A DNA stretch of 64,000 nucleotides from assembly GCA_016795465.1 (NCBI GenBank), contig JAEUHK010000047.1, positions 1 through 64,000 on the forward strand, read 5' to 3'. The notes under the pieces were generated by a model. It was not told the DNA's origin, ran no database searches, and worked only from the letters and a program-made list of their open reading frames with translations. Each line of letters starts with the position of its first letter. Position 1 is the first letter of the stretch. Origin of the DNA: Verrucomicrobiaceae bacterium (GTDB lineage Bacteria; Verrucomicrobiota; Verrucomicrobiia; Verrucomicrobiales; Verrucomicrobiaceae). Made by a program: the position numbers and the translations under genes. Below are positions 57,403 through 64,000 of this stretch, in pieces.

Positions 57403-58424
57403 GTCCAGGAGGCGGTCAAAGCAGCGAGTGAGGGTGGATGTGGCAGGTGGGCGAGAACGAAGCGGGTGACCTGGGCTTTCTGCGGCTCGCTGAGGTATTC
57501 GACAGGCGATTTGCCATGCACGCGGGATAGGAGGAGGCAGAGGAGGAGCCTCACGGTTCGTTCTTCGAGCGCGGCAGCGTCTTGGAGTGCTCCAGCCCTC
57601 TGGAGCTTTTCGCAGTCCGATGGCCGCTCGAAAGCGCCGGAGGGCCGGCGCACTCCAGGACGCTCACGCGACGTTTCGAAGGTATTCAGATAAGCGGACC
57701 AAAATGCTGGCACGAGAGCGATGACATGCGGATGCAGCAGGGCCTTCAAGTGCAAATGGGTGAGCATGAAGGCCGTGTCGAAGGCAGGATCGCCGAACCA
57801 GGCGCACTCGGCATCGAGCACGATGAGGCGCTGCGGACCGACGAGGAGGTTCTTCGGGCTGTAGTCGCCGTGAACGAGTGCGAGCTGCGTTTCGGAAAGT
57901 CGTGTGGCTTCCGCACGGAGGATGGGCGCGACTTCAGGGACACGCTCGGCTGTTTTGAGCAGGTAAGGCTCGATGCGGAGCGCGTGGAAGTTGGGCAGCG
58001 TATTGAATCGTGCGCGCGCGGCTTCGTCGAGCCATGAAGCTGCATGCAGGCGGCCCAAAACATCACCAGCGAGGTTCGCGGTGCTTTCATCGGCTTCGCC
58101 CGCGAGGAGCTTGGTCTTCCAGTTCGGCATCTCGACGAAGTATTCCATGGCGAACCAGCCATCGCCGCGGCCGAGGATGCACGGCACATGCGCAGGGATG
58201 ATGGGCGCGGTGTAGTCAAAGAAGTTCTGCTCCACGCGGTTGCGTGAGACATCGGCGAACCAGTCGTCTTTGACGCGGAGCTTTTCGAGCGCGGCTTTGA
58301 CGACGAGTGTGCCGGATGAGGACTCGACCAGGGAGATGTCGCTCGACACGCCGCCGGGCAAGGGCGTGAGGCGGGCATCGGTGGCGGCGAGACCGGATTG
58401 AATGAGATGCGCGAGAAGCTGCAT
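57399..58424 (-). CDS. Aminoglycoside-phosphotransferase-like small-molecule kinase
   Basis: The 341-residue protein has APH-fold motifs: an N-lobe TLVVKAALEKLR with the ATP Lys, ALVHGDYSPKNLLV (catalytic HGDxxxxN) and LIVLDAECAWFGDPAFD (metal Asp, then GDP). It would phosphorylate a hydroxyl of a small metabolite. Residues about 252-285 (SRERPGVRRPSGAFERPSDC onward) are encoded by the second copy of the 102-bp palindromic element, read in the opposite sense to copy 1. The stop overlaps the enolase-like start by four bases. Confidence 0.85.
   Translation of the reverse strand: MQLLAHLIQSGLAATDARLTPLPGGVSSDISLVESSSGTLVVKAALEKLRVKDDWFADVSRNRVEQNFFDYTAPIIPAHVPCILGRGDGWFAMEYFVEMPNWKTKLLAGEADESTANLAGDVLGRLHAASWLDEAARARFNTLPNFHALRIEPYLLKTAERVPEVAPILRAEATRLSETQLALVHGDYSPKNLLVGPQRLIVLDAECAWFGDPAFDTAFMLTHLHLKALLHPHVIALVPAFWSAYLNTFETSRERPGVRRPSGAFERPSDCEKLQRAGALQDAAALEERTVRLLLCLLLSRVHGKSPVEYLSEPQKAQVTRFVLAHLPHPPSLAALTASWT
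57571..57672 (-). repeat. 102-bp twin-hairpin palindromic element, copy 2
   Basis: Same length and architecture as 10116-10217, with differences confined mainly to the central spacer and a few arm bases. It lies in frame in the kinase gene, read on the strand opposite to copy 1 relative to the host gene. Confidence 0.88.
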
Positions 58425-58431
58425 GCGCGGG

Positions 58432-59739
58432 TCACTTGAGCAGCTTCGCGATGGTGTCCTTCATCACTTTCTCCGACTCTGGTGCCGCGTAGGCCTGCGA
58501 AGGCTCGTAGCCGCCTTCGGCGAAGGATTGCTCCAACGGGATGTAGCCGGTCACACCATCGCCGTAGCTGGCGGTGCAAACGAAACCGCCGGGGCGCTGC
58601 TGCTGCGCGAAGAGTTGATACTCGACGAAGCTCTCGCCGGGCAAGTGAATGAGGCACACATCATCGCCGAAATGCAGGGTGGTGAAGGGAATCGGCTCGC
58701 GATGGCGGATGAAGCCGAGTCGAAGCGCGGCAGTGATGCGTGTGGTGGGCCGCGTTTCGGTGTTTTGGAGCACTTTGAGCATGCGCTCTTCGGGGAACTC
58801 GGGATCAGGCTGCAACACGACCGGTGCATGTTTCCAAGCGAGTTTCGTCAGAGGCACGCGCTTCGCGTTTTGCTCCGATTCGACCATGGCGGCGTGGATG
58901 CGGCCAGCGAGCAGGGGGCGCATCGGCGGCGTGCCGTCGTTATATTTGCCGGCACCGATGTTTCCGCCGCAGCCGGTGAAGTAGATGTGTGGCACGCCAT
59001 CCTCCTTCGTGCGTTTTTCACGCGCGATGCCGGCGAAGTCATGGCTGACGATGCCGTCGCCGTAGTAGCTCATCGGGTGTGTGGCGTAGTAGTGCAGCGC
59101 GGCGAGTTTCTTGTCGCCGTTCCAAAAGCTCACGGTCTTCAAAAACGGGTCGATGAGGCCTTCGGGCAGTGCCCGCAGCTCCGGGTCTTTGCTGCCGCTG
59201 CCGCGCATTTTGCCGACTTTGCCGTCGATGACCTGCACGCGACGATTTCCGGCCACTTCGAGCACTTTGGCCTCACCGGTCGAAATGTGCGTGACGGGCT
59301 GCGGAGTCTTCAAAGCGGCTTTGATGGCCTCGGCGACGACTTGGAGCGCTTTTTCGGTCGCGGCGGCATCGAGGATGCCGATTTCGGGCAGGAGCTTCTG
59401 CACCGCGTTGTCCACGAGCGGCGCGTTGTGTTGATGCAGCGAGTGCAAGGCAACGCGTTCGGGCGTGGTGGCTGCTGCTTGGGCCAAAACCTCGCGCCAG
59501 TGGATGTGATCGGCACCGCGGATCTCGCAGAAGTCGATGGCGCAGAGCACGACGGGCTTTTCGTCGCTCAAGAGCACCACGCCGAGGGCCAGCAGCGGTT
59601 CGCTGACGCCGACGGCCGGTTTGACGAGTCCGCCGCACAGCGGTGCACCGACGGGTGGCGTGACATCGGCACGAAACGGCGCGATTTGGACAGCGAGGGC
59701 GGAGACGGAGGTGAGGAGGACGAGCAGCAGCGCTTTCAT
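58432..59739 (-). CDS. Secreted neutral/alkaline ceramidase-like hydrolase
   Basis: The 435-residue protein has a signal peptide (MKALLLVLLTSVSALA) and the neutral-ceramidase N-domain pattern: IAPFRADVTPPVGAPLCGG, LCAIDFCEIRG, LHSLHQHNAP (zinc HxH-like), LHYYATHPMSYYGDG, VPHIYFTGCGGNIGAGKYNDG and IHLPGESFVEYQL. The family hydrolyses amide bonds of ceramide or related lipids; many PVC paralogues may have other substrates. It ends seven bases before the kinase gene. Confidence 0.82.
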   Translation of the reverse strand: MKALLLVLLTSVSALAVQIAPFRADVTPPVGAPLCGGLVKPAVGVSEPLLALGVVLLSDEKPVVLCAIDFCEIRGADHIHWREVLAQAAATTPERVALHSLHQHNAPLVDNAVQKLLPEIGILDAAATEKALQVVAEAIKAALKTPQPVTHISTGEAKVLEVAGNRRVQVIDGKVGKMRGSGSKDPELRALPEGLIDPFLKTVSFWNGDKKLAALHYYATHPMSYYGDGIVSHDFAGIAREKRTKEDGVPHIYFTGCGGNIGAGKYNDGTPPMRPLLAGRIHAAMVESEQNAKRVPLTKLAWKHAPVVLQPDPEFPEERMLKVLQNTETRPTTRITAALRLGFIRHREPIPFTTLHFGDDVCLIHLPGESFVEYQLFAQQQRPGGFVCTASYGDGVTGYIPLEQSFAEGGYEPSQAYAAPESEKVMKDTIAKLLK

Positions 59740-59763
59740 GATGTCGAATACGCGAAGCGCTCT

Positions 59764-59824
59764 GTACGTTGTTCACGCTTTAGCGTGATGATCGCCCTCG
59801 CACGCTAAAGCGTGAACAACGTAC
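59764..59824. repeat. Perfect 24-bp inverted repeat, intergenic twin hairpin
   Basis: Arms at 59764-59787 and 59801-59824 are perfect inverted copies. Each also contains a hairpin (CACGCT/AGCGTG), with a 13-base spacer. It lies between the sialidase-SGNH and ceramidase-like genes, where it could attenuate read-through. Confidence 0.85.
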
Positions 59825-59843
59825 TCAGAAGCGCCCATCGGAA

Positions 59844-61583
59844 TCAGCGCAATTGGCTTCGAATCACAGGCAACAGGAGCTCCGCGACGAGTTCGTGGCC
59901 GAGGTCGCCGGGGTGCATGCCGTCGGGGAGCATGTCGGTGATGAAGGTCTTCTTTTTCGCGGCGAAGGCGGGATAGGCGGCGTGGACATCGATGAGGGGC
60001 ACGTTCAGCTCTTTGGCGAGGGCGCGGAGGGCGTCGTTGTAGGCGAGAAGGGTGGCGGATTCGAAGCCGTCCTCGGCATCGGGCTTGTAGGGAGGTTTGC
60101 CGTAGAGTTCGCGGGTCTTCGAGTGCCAGCGCAGCGGGCTGGTGGTCATGAGGATGACTTTGGCGCCGGCTTTTTGTGTGGTGGCGATCATCGAGCGGTA
60201 GTTGGCGATGAAGGCCTCCTTGCTCACGCGAGGTTCGGTGGCGGGTGGCTTCTTCCAGACGTCGATGGCACAATCATTGATGCCGAACTGCATGACGACG
60301 ATGCGCGGCTTGTAGGCGAGCACATCGGTTTGCAGGCGTTTGACGGCCTGCGCGGTGGTGTTGCTGGGGACGCCGGCGTTGTAAACGCTGAGGCTGGAGC
60401 CGATGCTCTGGAGCATCGTGTTCACACGGTCGGCATACACTTTGACGCTGCCGCGAGGCGCGGTGGTGCTGTCGCCAAACATGAAGATGCCGCCGGGCTT
60501 TGGCACGGCCTTCGGTGGCGGCACGAAGACGGGAATTTCGCCAGTGGCGAGGTCGGCGGTGTTCACTTTCATGCGCAGGCCGCCTTGCATGGTGGTGATC
60601 CAGAGCTCGCCGGGTTGGCACTCGTATAAATAAGGATATGAGACGCGGCCTCCAGGTGCGTAGTTCGCGGCGACGATGACGGGTTTGCTCCATGTGGCCG
60701 TTTCATCGCTGGAAAAGACGAGCGAGAGCTCGGCACGGCTGCTGCCGTTGTTTGGACTGTGGCGCGGCGGGGCATTCCAGAGCAGCGCGATGCGGCCATC
60801 GGCGAGGCGGGCCATTTGCGGGCAGCAGGTGACGGATTTGATCGGGGTTTGCTTGAGGCCGGACCACTTGAGGCCGTCTTTGGAAGTCGCTTCCCACAAG
60901 AAGCCGGACTCGGTGCGCAGCAGGAGATACAGCGAGCCATCCGCACGCTCGATGACGCTGCCTTCGATGCTGCCGGCGTGGTCGTGCTCGCCGATGCCGT
61001 AGTCGAGCACATCACCACGCTGCCACGATTTGCCGAGATCATCGGAAACCCACATCACGGTGGCGTGACGCCACTGGGGGATGATTTCCTGGCCGACGAG
61101 CACGAGGCGGCCGCTTTTCATCTGGATGAGCGAGTGAATGCAGCCGCACCACGGATCGCTGAGCTTCACAGGCGATTCCCAGGTCTTGCCATCATCGGTG
61201 CTGCGGCAGGTGTAGGTGGGCAGGACGAAGTCGGTCCACTTCGCGCTCGACTCGCCCCAATGCCAGCCTTGCGGCGCTTTTCGTTCGACGCCGTTCATCC
61301 ATGCGGAGATGATGATGCCTTCTTTGGTGCGGAGTAGAGCGCGTTCGTTGCTGACGTTGAACATCGCCGGATCGGCAAACAGCGGTGACGCAGCCCATGT
61401 GCGGCCACCATCGGTGCTGAGGAGGGCGTTTTTGTTGTCGATGCACAGCACGCCGCCGTCTGAGGTAGTCACGAAGGGGCCTTGATGCGTGTGCGAAAGC
61501 GCGGAGGCCTTTGGATGGAGCGTGGGCGCATCCGCGGCGCTGAGGCTGACCGCGGCAATGAGCCACAAAAGCATCGTTTTCAT
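59844..61583 (-). CDS. Sialidase-like beta-propeller fused to SGNH hydrolase
   Basis: The start at 61583 opens a signal peptide (MKTMLLWLIAAVSLSAA); 579 residues. The N-terminal part (about 25-355) is a BNR sialidase-like propeller with Asp-box repeats STDGGRTW, STDDGKTW and SDDLGKSW. The C-terminal part (about 370-579) is an SGNH hydrolase: FMFGDSTTAPRGS (block I), QFGINDCAID (block III) and DGMHPGDLGHE (block V). This fusion would pair glycan recognition or cleavage with deacetylation. It follows the aldolase gene by four bases. Confidence 0.82.
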   Translation of the reverse strand: MKTMLLWLIAAVSLSAADAPTLHPKASALSHTHQGPFVTTSDGGVLCIDNKNALLSTDGGRTWAASPLFADPAMFNVSNERALLRTKEGIIISAWMNGVERKAPQGWHWGESSAKWTDFVLPTYTCRSTDDGKTWESPVKLSDPWCGCIHSLIQMKSGRLVLVGQEIIPQWRHATVMWVSDDLGKSWQRGDVLDYGIGEHDHAGSIEGSVIERADGSLYLLLRTESGFLWEATSKDGLKWSGLKQTPIKSVTCCPQMARLADGRIALLWNAPPRHSPNNGSSRAELSLVFSSDETATWSKPVIVAANYAPGGRVSYPYLYECQPGELWITTMQGGLRMKVNTADLATGEIPVFVPPPKAVPKPGGIFMFGDSTTAPRGSVKVYADRVNTMLQSIGSSLSVYNAGVPSNTTAQAVKRLQTDVLAYKPRIVVMQFGINDCAIDVWKKPPATEPRVSKEAFIANYRSMIATTQKAGAKVILMTTSPLRWHSKTRELYGKPPYKPDAEDGFESATLLAYNDALRALAKELNVPLIDVHAAYPAFAAKKKTFITDMLPDGMHPGDLGHELVAELLLPVIRSQLR

Positions 61584-61587
61584 GGCT

Positions 61588-62403
61588 TCAGTAGGTTTTG
61601 CCATTGAGGCCTTTGTTCTCGGCGGCCGAGGCTCCGAGCAAGGCGTCAAAGTCAGCGGCACATTGAGTGAAGTGGGCATGGATGGCACCGAACTCGCTGC
61701 CATGAACGACAAACTGCGCACCGAGGTCGATGATGGTCTTTGCATCGGCGATGGTGCCAACGGGACGGCCCCATGCCTTGCCATGCTTTTTGCAGGCCGC
61801 GGCGACCTTGCGCTGCACCTCGAGCATGATGGGATCACTCACCGCGGGCGAGCAACCGAGGCGAAGAGACATGTCTCCCGGACCGAGGAAAAGAACATCC
61901 ACGCCGGGCACGGCGGCGATGGCTTCGACGTTTGCGAGTGCCTCGGGAGTTTCGATTTGCACGACGAGGAAAGTCTCGCGGTTGGCAGCATCGGTGTAGT
62001 CGGCAGGCTTGCCAATCCAGTAGTCCGCATCGCGGCCGCCGCCGCAGAAGCCACGATCGCCGAGCGGCGGGAACTTGATCGCAGTCACAAGAGCCCGCGC
62101 TTCATCGGCCGTGGCGACATGCGGGATCATCAAACCGGCCGCGCCATCTTCGAGAAGGCGGTAGAGACTGGTTTTCTCCTTGGTCACAGCACGCCAGACG
62201 CAGTCGATGTCCGCGGCGTGATGGCGTCCGATCATGGTCTCCACCTCACGCGGATCCCAGACGCGATGCTCGGCATCGACCCAGATGCCATCGTAACGAA
62301 AGTGAGCGGCAATGGCTGGAAAGAAGGCGATGGGCGAGCCGGTGGCGCAGATGCGTGCCACCTGACCGGTGCGGAGCTTGGCGAGGACTTTGGAGGGACG
62401 CAT
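61588..62403 (-). CDS. HpcH/HpaI-family aldolase
   Basis: The 271-residue protein matches the class II pyruvate-aldolase family: IWVDAEHRVWDPRE (metal Glu), MIPHVATADEARALV, GDRGFCGGGR, LVVQIETPEALANVEAI (second metal Glu) and DVLFLGPGDMSLRLG. It cleaves or forms 2-keto-3-deoxy sugar acids or similar compounds. The position between sialidase-like genes suggests breakdown of sugars they release, but the substrate is not certain. Confidence 0.88.
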   Translation of the reverse strand: MRPSKVLAKLRTGQVARICATGSPIAFFPAIAAHFRYDGIWVDAEHRVWDPREVETMIGRHHAADIDCVWRAVTKEKTSLYRLLEDGAAGLMIPHVATADEARALVTAIKFPPLGDRGFCGGGRDADYWIGKPADYTDAANRETFLVVQIETPEALANVEAIAAVPGVDVLFLGPGDMSLRLGCSPAVSDPIMLEVQRKVAAACKKHGKAWGRPVGTIADAKTIIDLGAQFVVHGSEFGAIHAHFTQCAADFDALLGASAAENKGLNGKTY

Positions 62404-62420
62404 AGATTTAGAAGAGAACC

Positions 62421-62446
62421 ACGGAATACACAGAATACACGGAAGG
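62421..62446. repeat. 9-bp tandem repeat, intergenic
   Basis: Units acggaatac, acagaatac and a partial acggaagg lie between the aldolase and sialidase genes. Short repeats of this type are scattered in Verrucomicrobia intergenic DNA. Confidence 0.4.
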
Positions 62447-62448
62447 AA

Positions 62449-63546
62449 TCATTTTTCGTCGAGCCAATCGAGTGTGATACGGCGAATGCGGAGGCGATTT
62501 AATGCACCAACCTTGCTGTCGCCGGCGCAGTAGGCGATGAGCATGGCGTTGTCGATGAAATGAATGGCCGTATAGTGGTAGAGGCCGTCGGGGTCGCTTT
62601 CGATGAGTTTGCGCTGTGGCCAGGTTTTGCCGCCATCGGTGGAAAGGGCGGCGACGAAGGGATTGCGCTTCTTCGGCGGGAATGGGAAGCGACCGGAGTG
62701 ATCGTTGAAGATGGCGAGGAGATCGCTGCTGCCGGGCAGGCGCTTGATGCTGGCGGGACCGTTGGGGGATTTGAGCTCGGTGGGCTCGGGTGGCGTGAAT
62801 GTTTTGCCCGCATCGCTGGAGCGGAAGCCGAATTGCGTGCCTTGATCGGTGCGGGACCACGAAAAGAGGCTGCCATCGGCGAGTTCGACGACGCCGGGCT
62901 CCTGCAGGCCGCTGCCGCTGCGCATGGGAAGCGCCCACCAGCTTGAGGATTCGGTCCAGGTGGTGCCTTCGTCATCGGAATAGAGCCAGGTGGCAATGGC
63001 TCGGGCGTCCCACGATTTGCTGGTGTGCGGATCGGTGCCGCGGGAGCGATGAAAGGCGAGCGGGACGATGAGGCGGCCTTTCGTGGTCTGGATGACGCGG
63101 TCGTTATTTAAAACGAAGTAGCCGGGGGCCTGTTGGATGAGTTTGGGCTCGGTCCAGGTCTCGCCATCGTCGGAGGAGAGGCGCATGTGCGGGCGGCAAT
63201 CGATCCAACTGTTTTTGATGCAGTAAAACATGGCGAGCTTGCCGCTGGCGAGGCGCAGGAGCGAGACGCTCATCACATTGTTGCCCGCGGTGTTTTCCAC
63301 GACGGTCACCGGAGCACTCCAGGTGCGGCCTTGATCATCGGAGTGGATTTTGACGAGGCGTGCGGGACTCTCATCGCCATTGCCGCCGTAGAACTGCGAG
63401 TAGATGAAAATGACGCGGCCGGAGGCGAGCGTGGCGAAGGAGCCTTCGGAGTTGCGCGGGTGTTGTTTGGAAGGCTCGACGTTGAGCGTGATGAGGCTCT
63501 CCGCGTGCAAGGCGAGGCCAAAAAGGAGGAAGAGCAGTGTTTTCAT
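62449..63546 (-). CDS. Secreted exo-sialidase-like protein
   Basis: The 365-residue protein has a signal peptide (MKTLLFLLFGLALHA) and sialidase propeller features: HPRNSEGSFATLASGRVIF, three Asp boxes (SDDQGRTW, SSDDGETW, STDGGKTW) and SGLQEPGVVELADGSLFSW with a Glu where sialidases keep a catalytic one. Many PVC members of this fold may act on other sugars. It is co-directional with the aldolase and SDR genes, 15 bases after the latter. Confidence 0.82.
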   Translation of the reverse strand: MKTLLFLLFGLALHAESLITLNVEPSKQHPRNSEGSFATLASGRVIFIYSQFYGGNGDESPARLVKIHSDDQGRTWSAPVTVVENTAGNNVMSVSLLRLASGKLAMFYCIKNSWIDCRPHMRLSSDDGETWTEPKLIQQAPGYFVLNNDRVIQTTKGRLIVPLAFHRSRGTDPHTSKSWDARAIATWLYSDDEGTTWTESSSWWALPMRSGSGLQEPGVVELADGSLFSWSRTDQGTQFGFRSSDAGKTFTPPEPTELKSPNGPASIKRLPGSSDLLAIFNDHSGRFPFPPKKRNPFVAALSTDGGKTWPQRKLIESDPDGLYHYTAIHFIDNAMLIAYCAGDSKVGALNRLRIRRITLDWLDEK

Positions 63547-63561
63547 GATTTCGGCGGGCTG

Positions 63562-64000
63562 TTACCAAATCGTCCATCCACCATCGACGGCGAGATTTTG
63601 GCCGGTGATGAAGCTGGCGGCATCGCTGAGCAAAAAGGCGACTGCACCGGCGATCTCCGGTGATTGGCCGACGCGGCCGAGCGGCACTTTTTTGGCCAAG
63701 CGGTCGATGAAGGCGGGCTGGGATGACTGGATGGTTGGATTGGGGAATGGACCAGGGCTGATGGCATTGCAGCGCACACCGCGAGGTCCGTAGTGCACGG
63801 CGATGTAGCGTGCGAGCTGCTGAATGCCTGCTTTGCCGACGCCGTATTCGACGGGGTTGGGATTCATCGGGGCCTCATACATGCGCGGCTCCGGTGAGAC
63901 GGTGCCATACATGCTGGAGAAGAGCACCATGCTGCCGCTGCCGCGTTGCGCCATGGCGTTTCCAACCGCTCGGGCAAGCGTGAAGGTAGCGGTGAGGTTG
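63562..64000 (-). CDS. Short-chain dehydrogenase/reductase, partial
   Basis: Only the C-terminal half is present; the gene continues past the right edge. The visible part has FSSMYG (Ser), EYGVGKAGIQQLARYIA (YxxxK catalytic pair), RCNAISPGPFPNP and the C-terminal ITGQNLAVDGGWTIW, all typical of classical SDRs. It is the upstream partner of the sialidase-like gene. The substrate is not known; a sugar or sugar-acid oxidation would fit the setting. Confidence 0.9.
   Translation of the reverse strand, partial: NLTATFTLARAVGNAMAQRGSGSMVLFSSMYGTVSPEPRMYEAPMNPNPVEYGVGKAGIQQLARYIAVHYGPRGVRCNAISPGPFPNPTIQSSQPAFIDRLAKKVPLGRVGQSPEIAGAVAFLLSDAASFITGQNLAVDGGWTIW

Noticed and set aside
58402..59808. A 468-codon plus-strand frame
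   Set aside because: Antisense to the ceramidase-like gene.

Overview
The window is a dense, high-GC bacterial chromosome segment. It most likely comes from a member of Verrucomicrobiota, probably near Prosthecobacter/Verrucomicrobium. The evidence is gene content: three FGE-type sulfatases, a cytochrome-c/DUF1549/DUF1553 protein paired with a DUF1501 Tat protein, a PVC-type membrane-bound dehydrogenase with a haem CxxCH motif, a DUF6807 protein, sialidase-like proteins and a ceramidase-like hydrolase, alongside ordinary housekeeping genes. This is inferred from family knowledge; there is no rRNA to confirm it.

Layout. 1-3789 (minus): translation and nucleotide genes (CvpA-like fragment, rpsF, pth, rplY/ctc, prs, NUDIX). 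3882-12712 (plus): an unusual cluster of PqqD-like protein, ATP-grasp ligase, LysA-like PLP decarboxylase, urea-transporter/M23 fusion, TPR protein, CapK-like adenylate-forming enzyme, and a second urea-transporter fold interrupted by TPRs. 12681-18390: a conserved unknown, HIT protein, small membrane proteins, a sulfatase and its partner. 18438-26010: TVP38-like protein, a glycosidase-glycosyltransferase fusion, glpT-glpQ, a second sulfatase. 26061-28530: SRP RNA, two related coiled-coil envelope proteins and a lipoprotein. 28540-35132 (minus): hisI and four secreted carbohydrate/ester-active proteins in a tight operon. 35213-45329: truD, the DUF1549/DUF1501 pair, a beta-helix protein, a B12 radical SAM enzyme, DUF6807 and a PLC-like protein. 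45332-51713 (minus): sulfatase, PhyH oxygenase, xylA and the PVC dehydrogenase. 51714-53327: a patchy accessory region with a probable group II intron 3' fragment, an orphan gene, a stray terminator and a palindrome. 53328-64000: PAS-AraC regulator, CPBP protease, an operon of kinase, divergent enolase, VOC and aldo/keto reductase, then ceramidase-like, sialidase and aldolase genes and a truncated SDR.

The genes suggest an aerobic heterotroph that desulfates and dismantles complex glycans. The most unusual points are: (i) the ATP-grasp/PLP-decarboxylase/urea-transporter-fold cluster; (ii) several twin-hairpin palindromic elements lying inside genes without breaking the reading frame, one present twice about 47 kb apart in unrelated genes; (iii) a 34-bp motif shared by the xylA and PVC dehydrogenase upstream regions; and (iv) an enolase homologue with changed catalytic residues encoded with a kinase. 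No tRNA, rRNA, CRISPR array or complete insertion sequence was seen.
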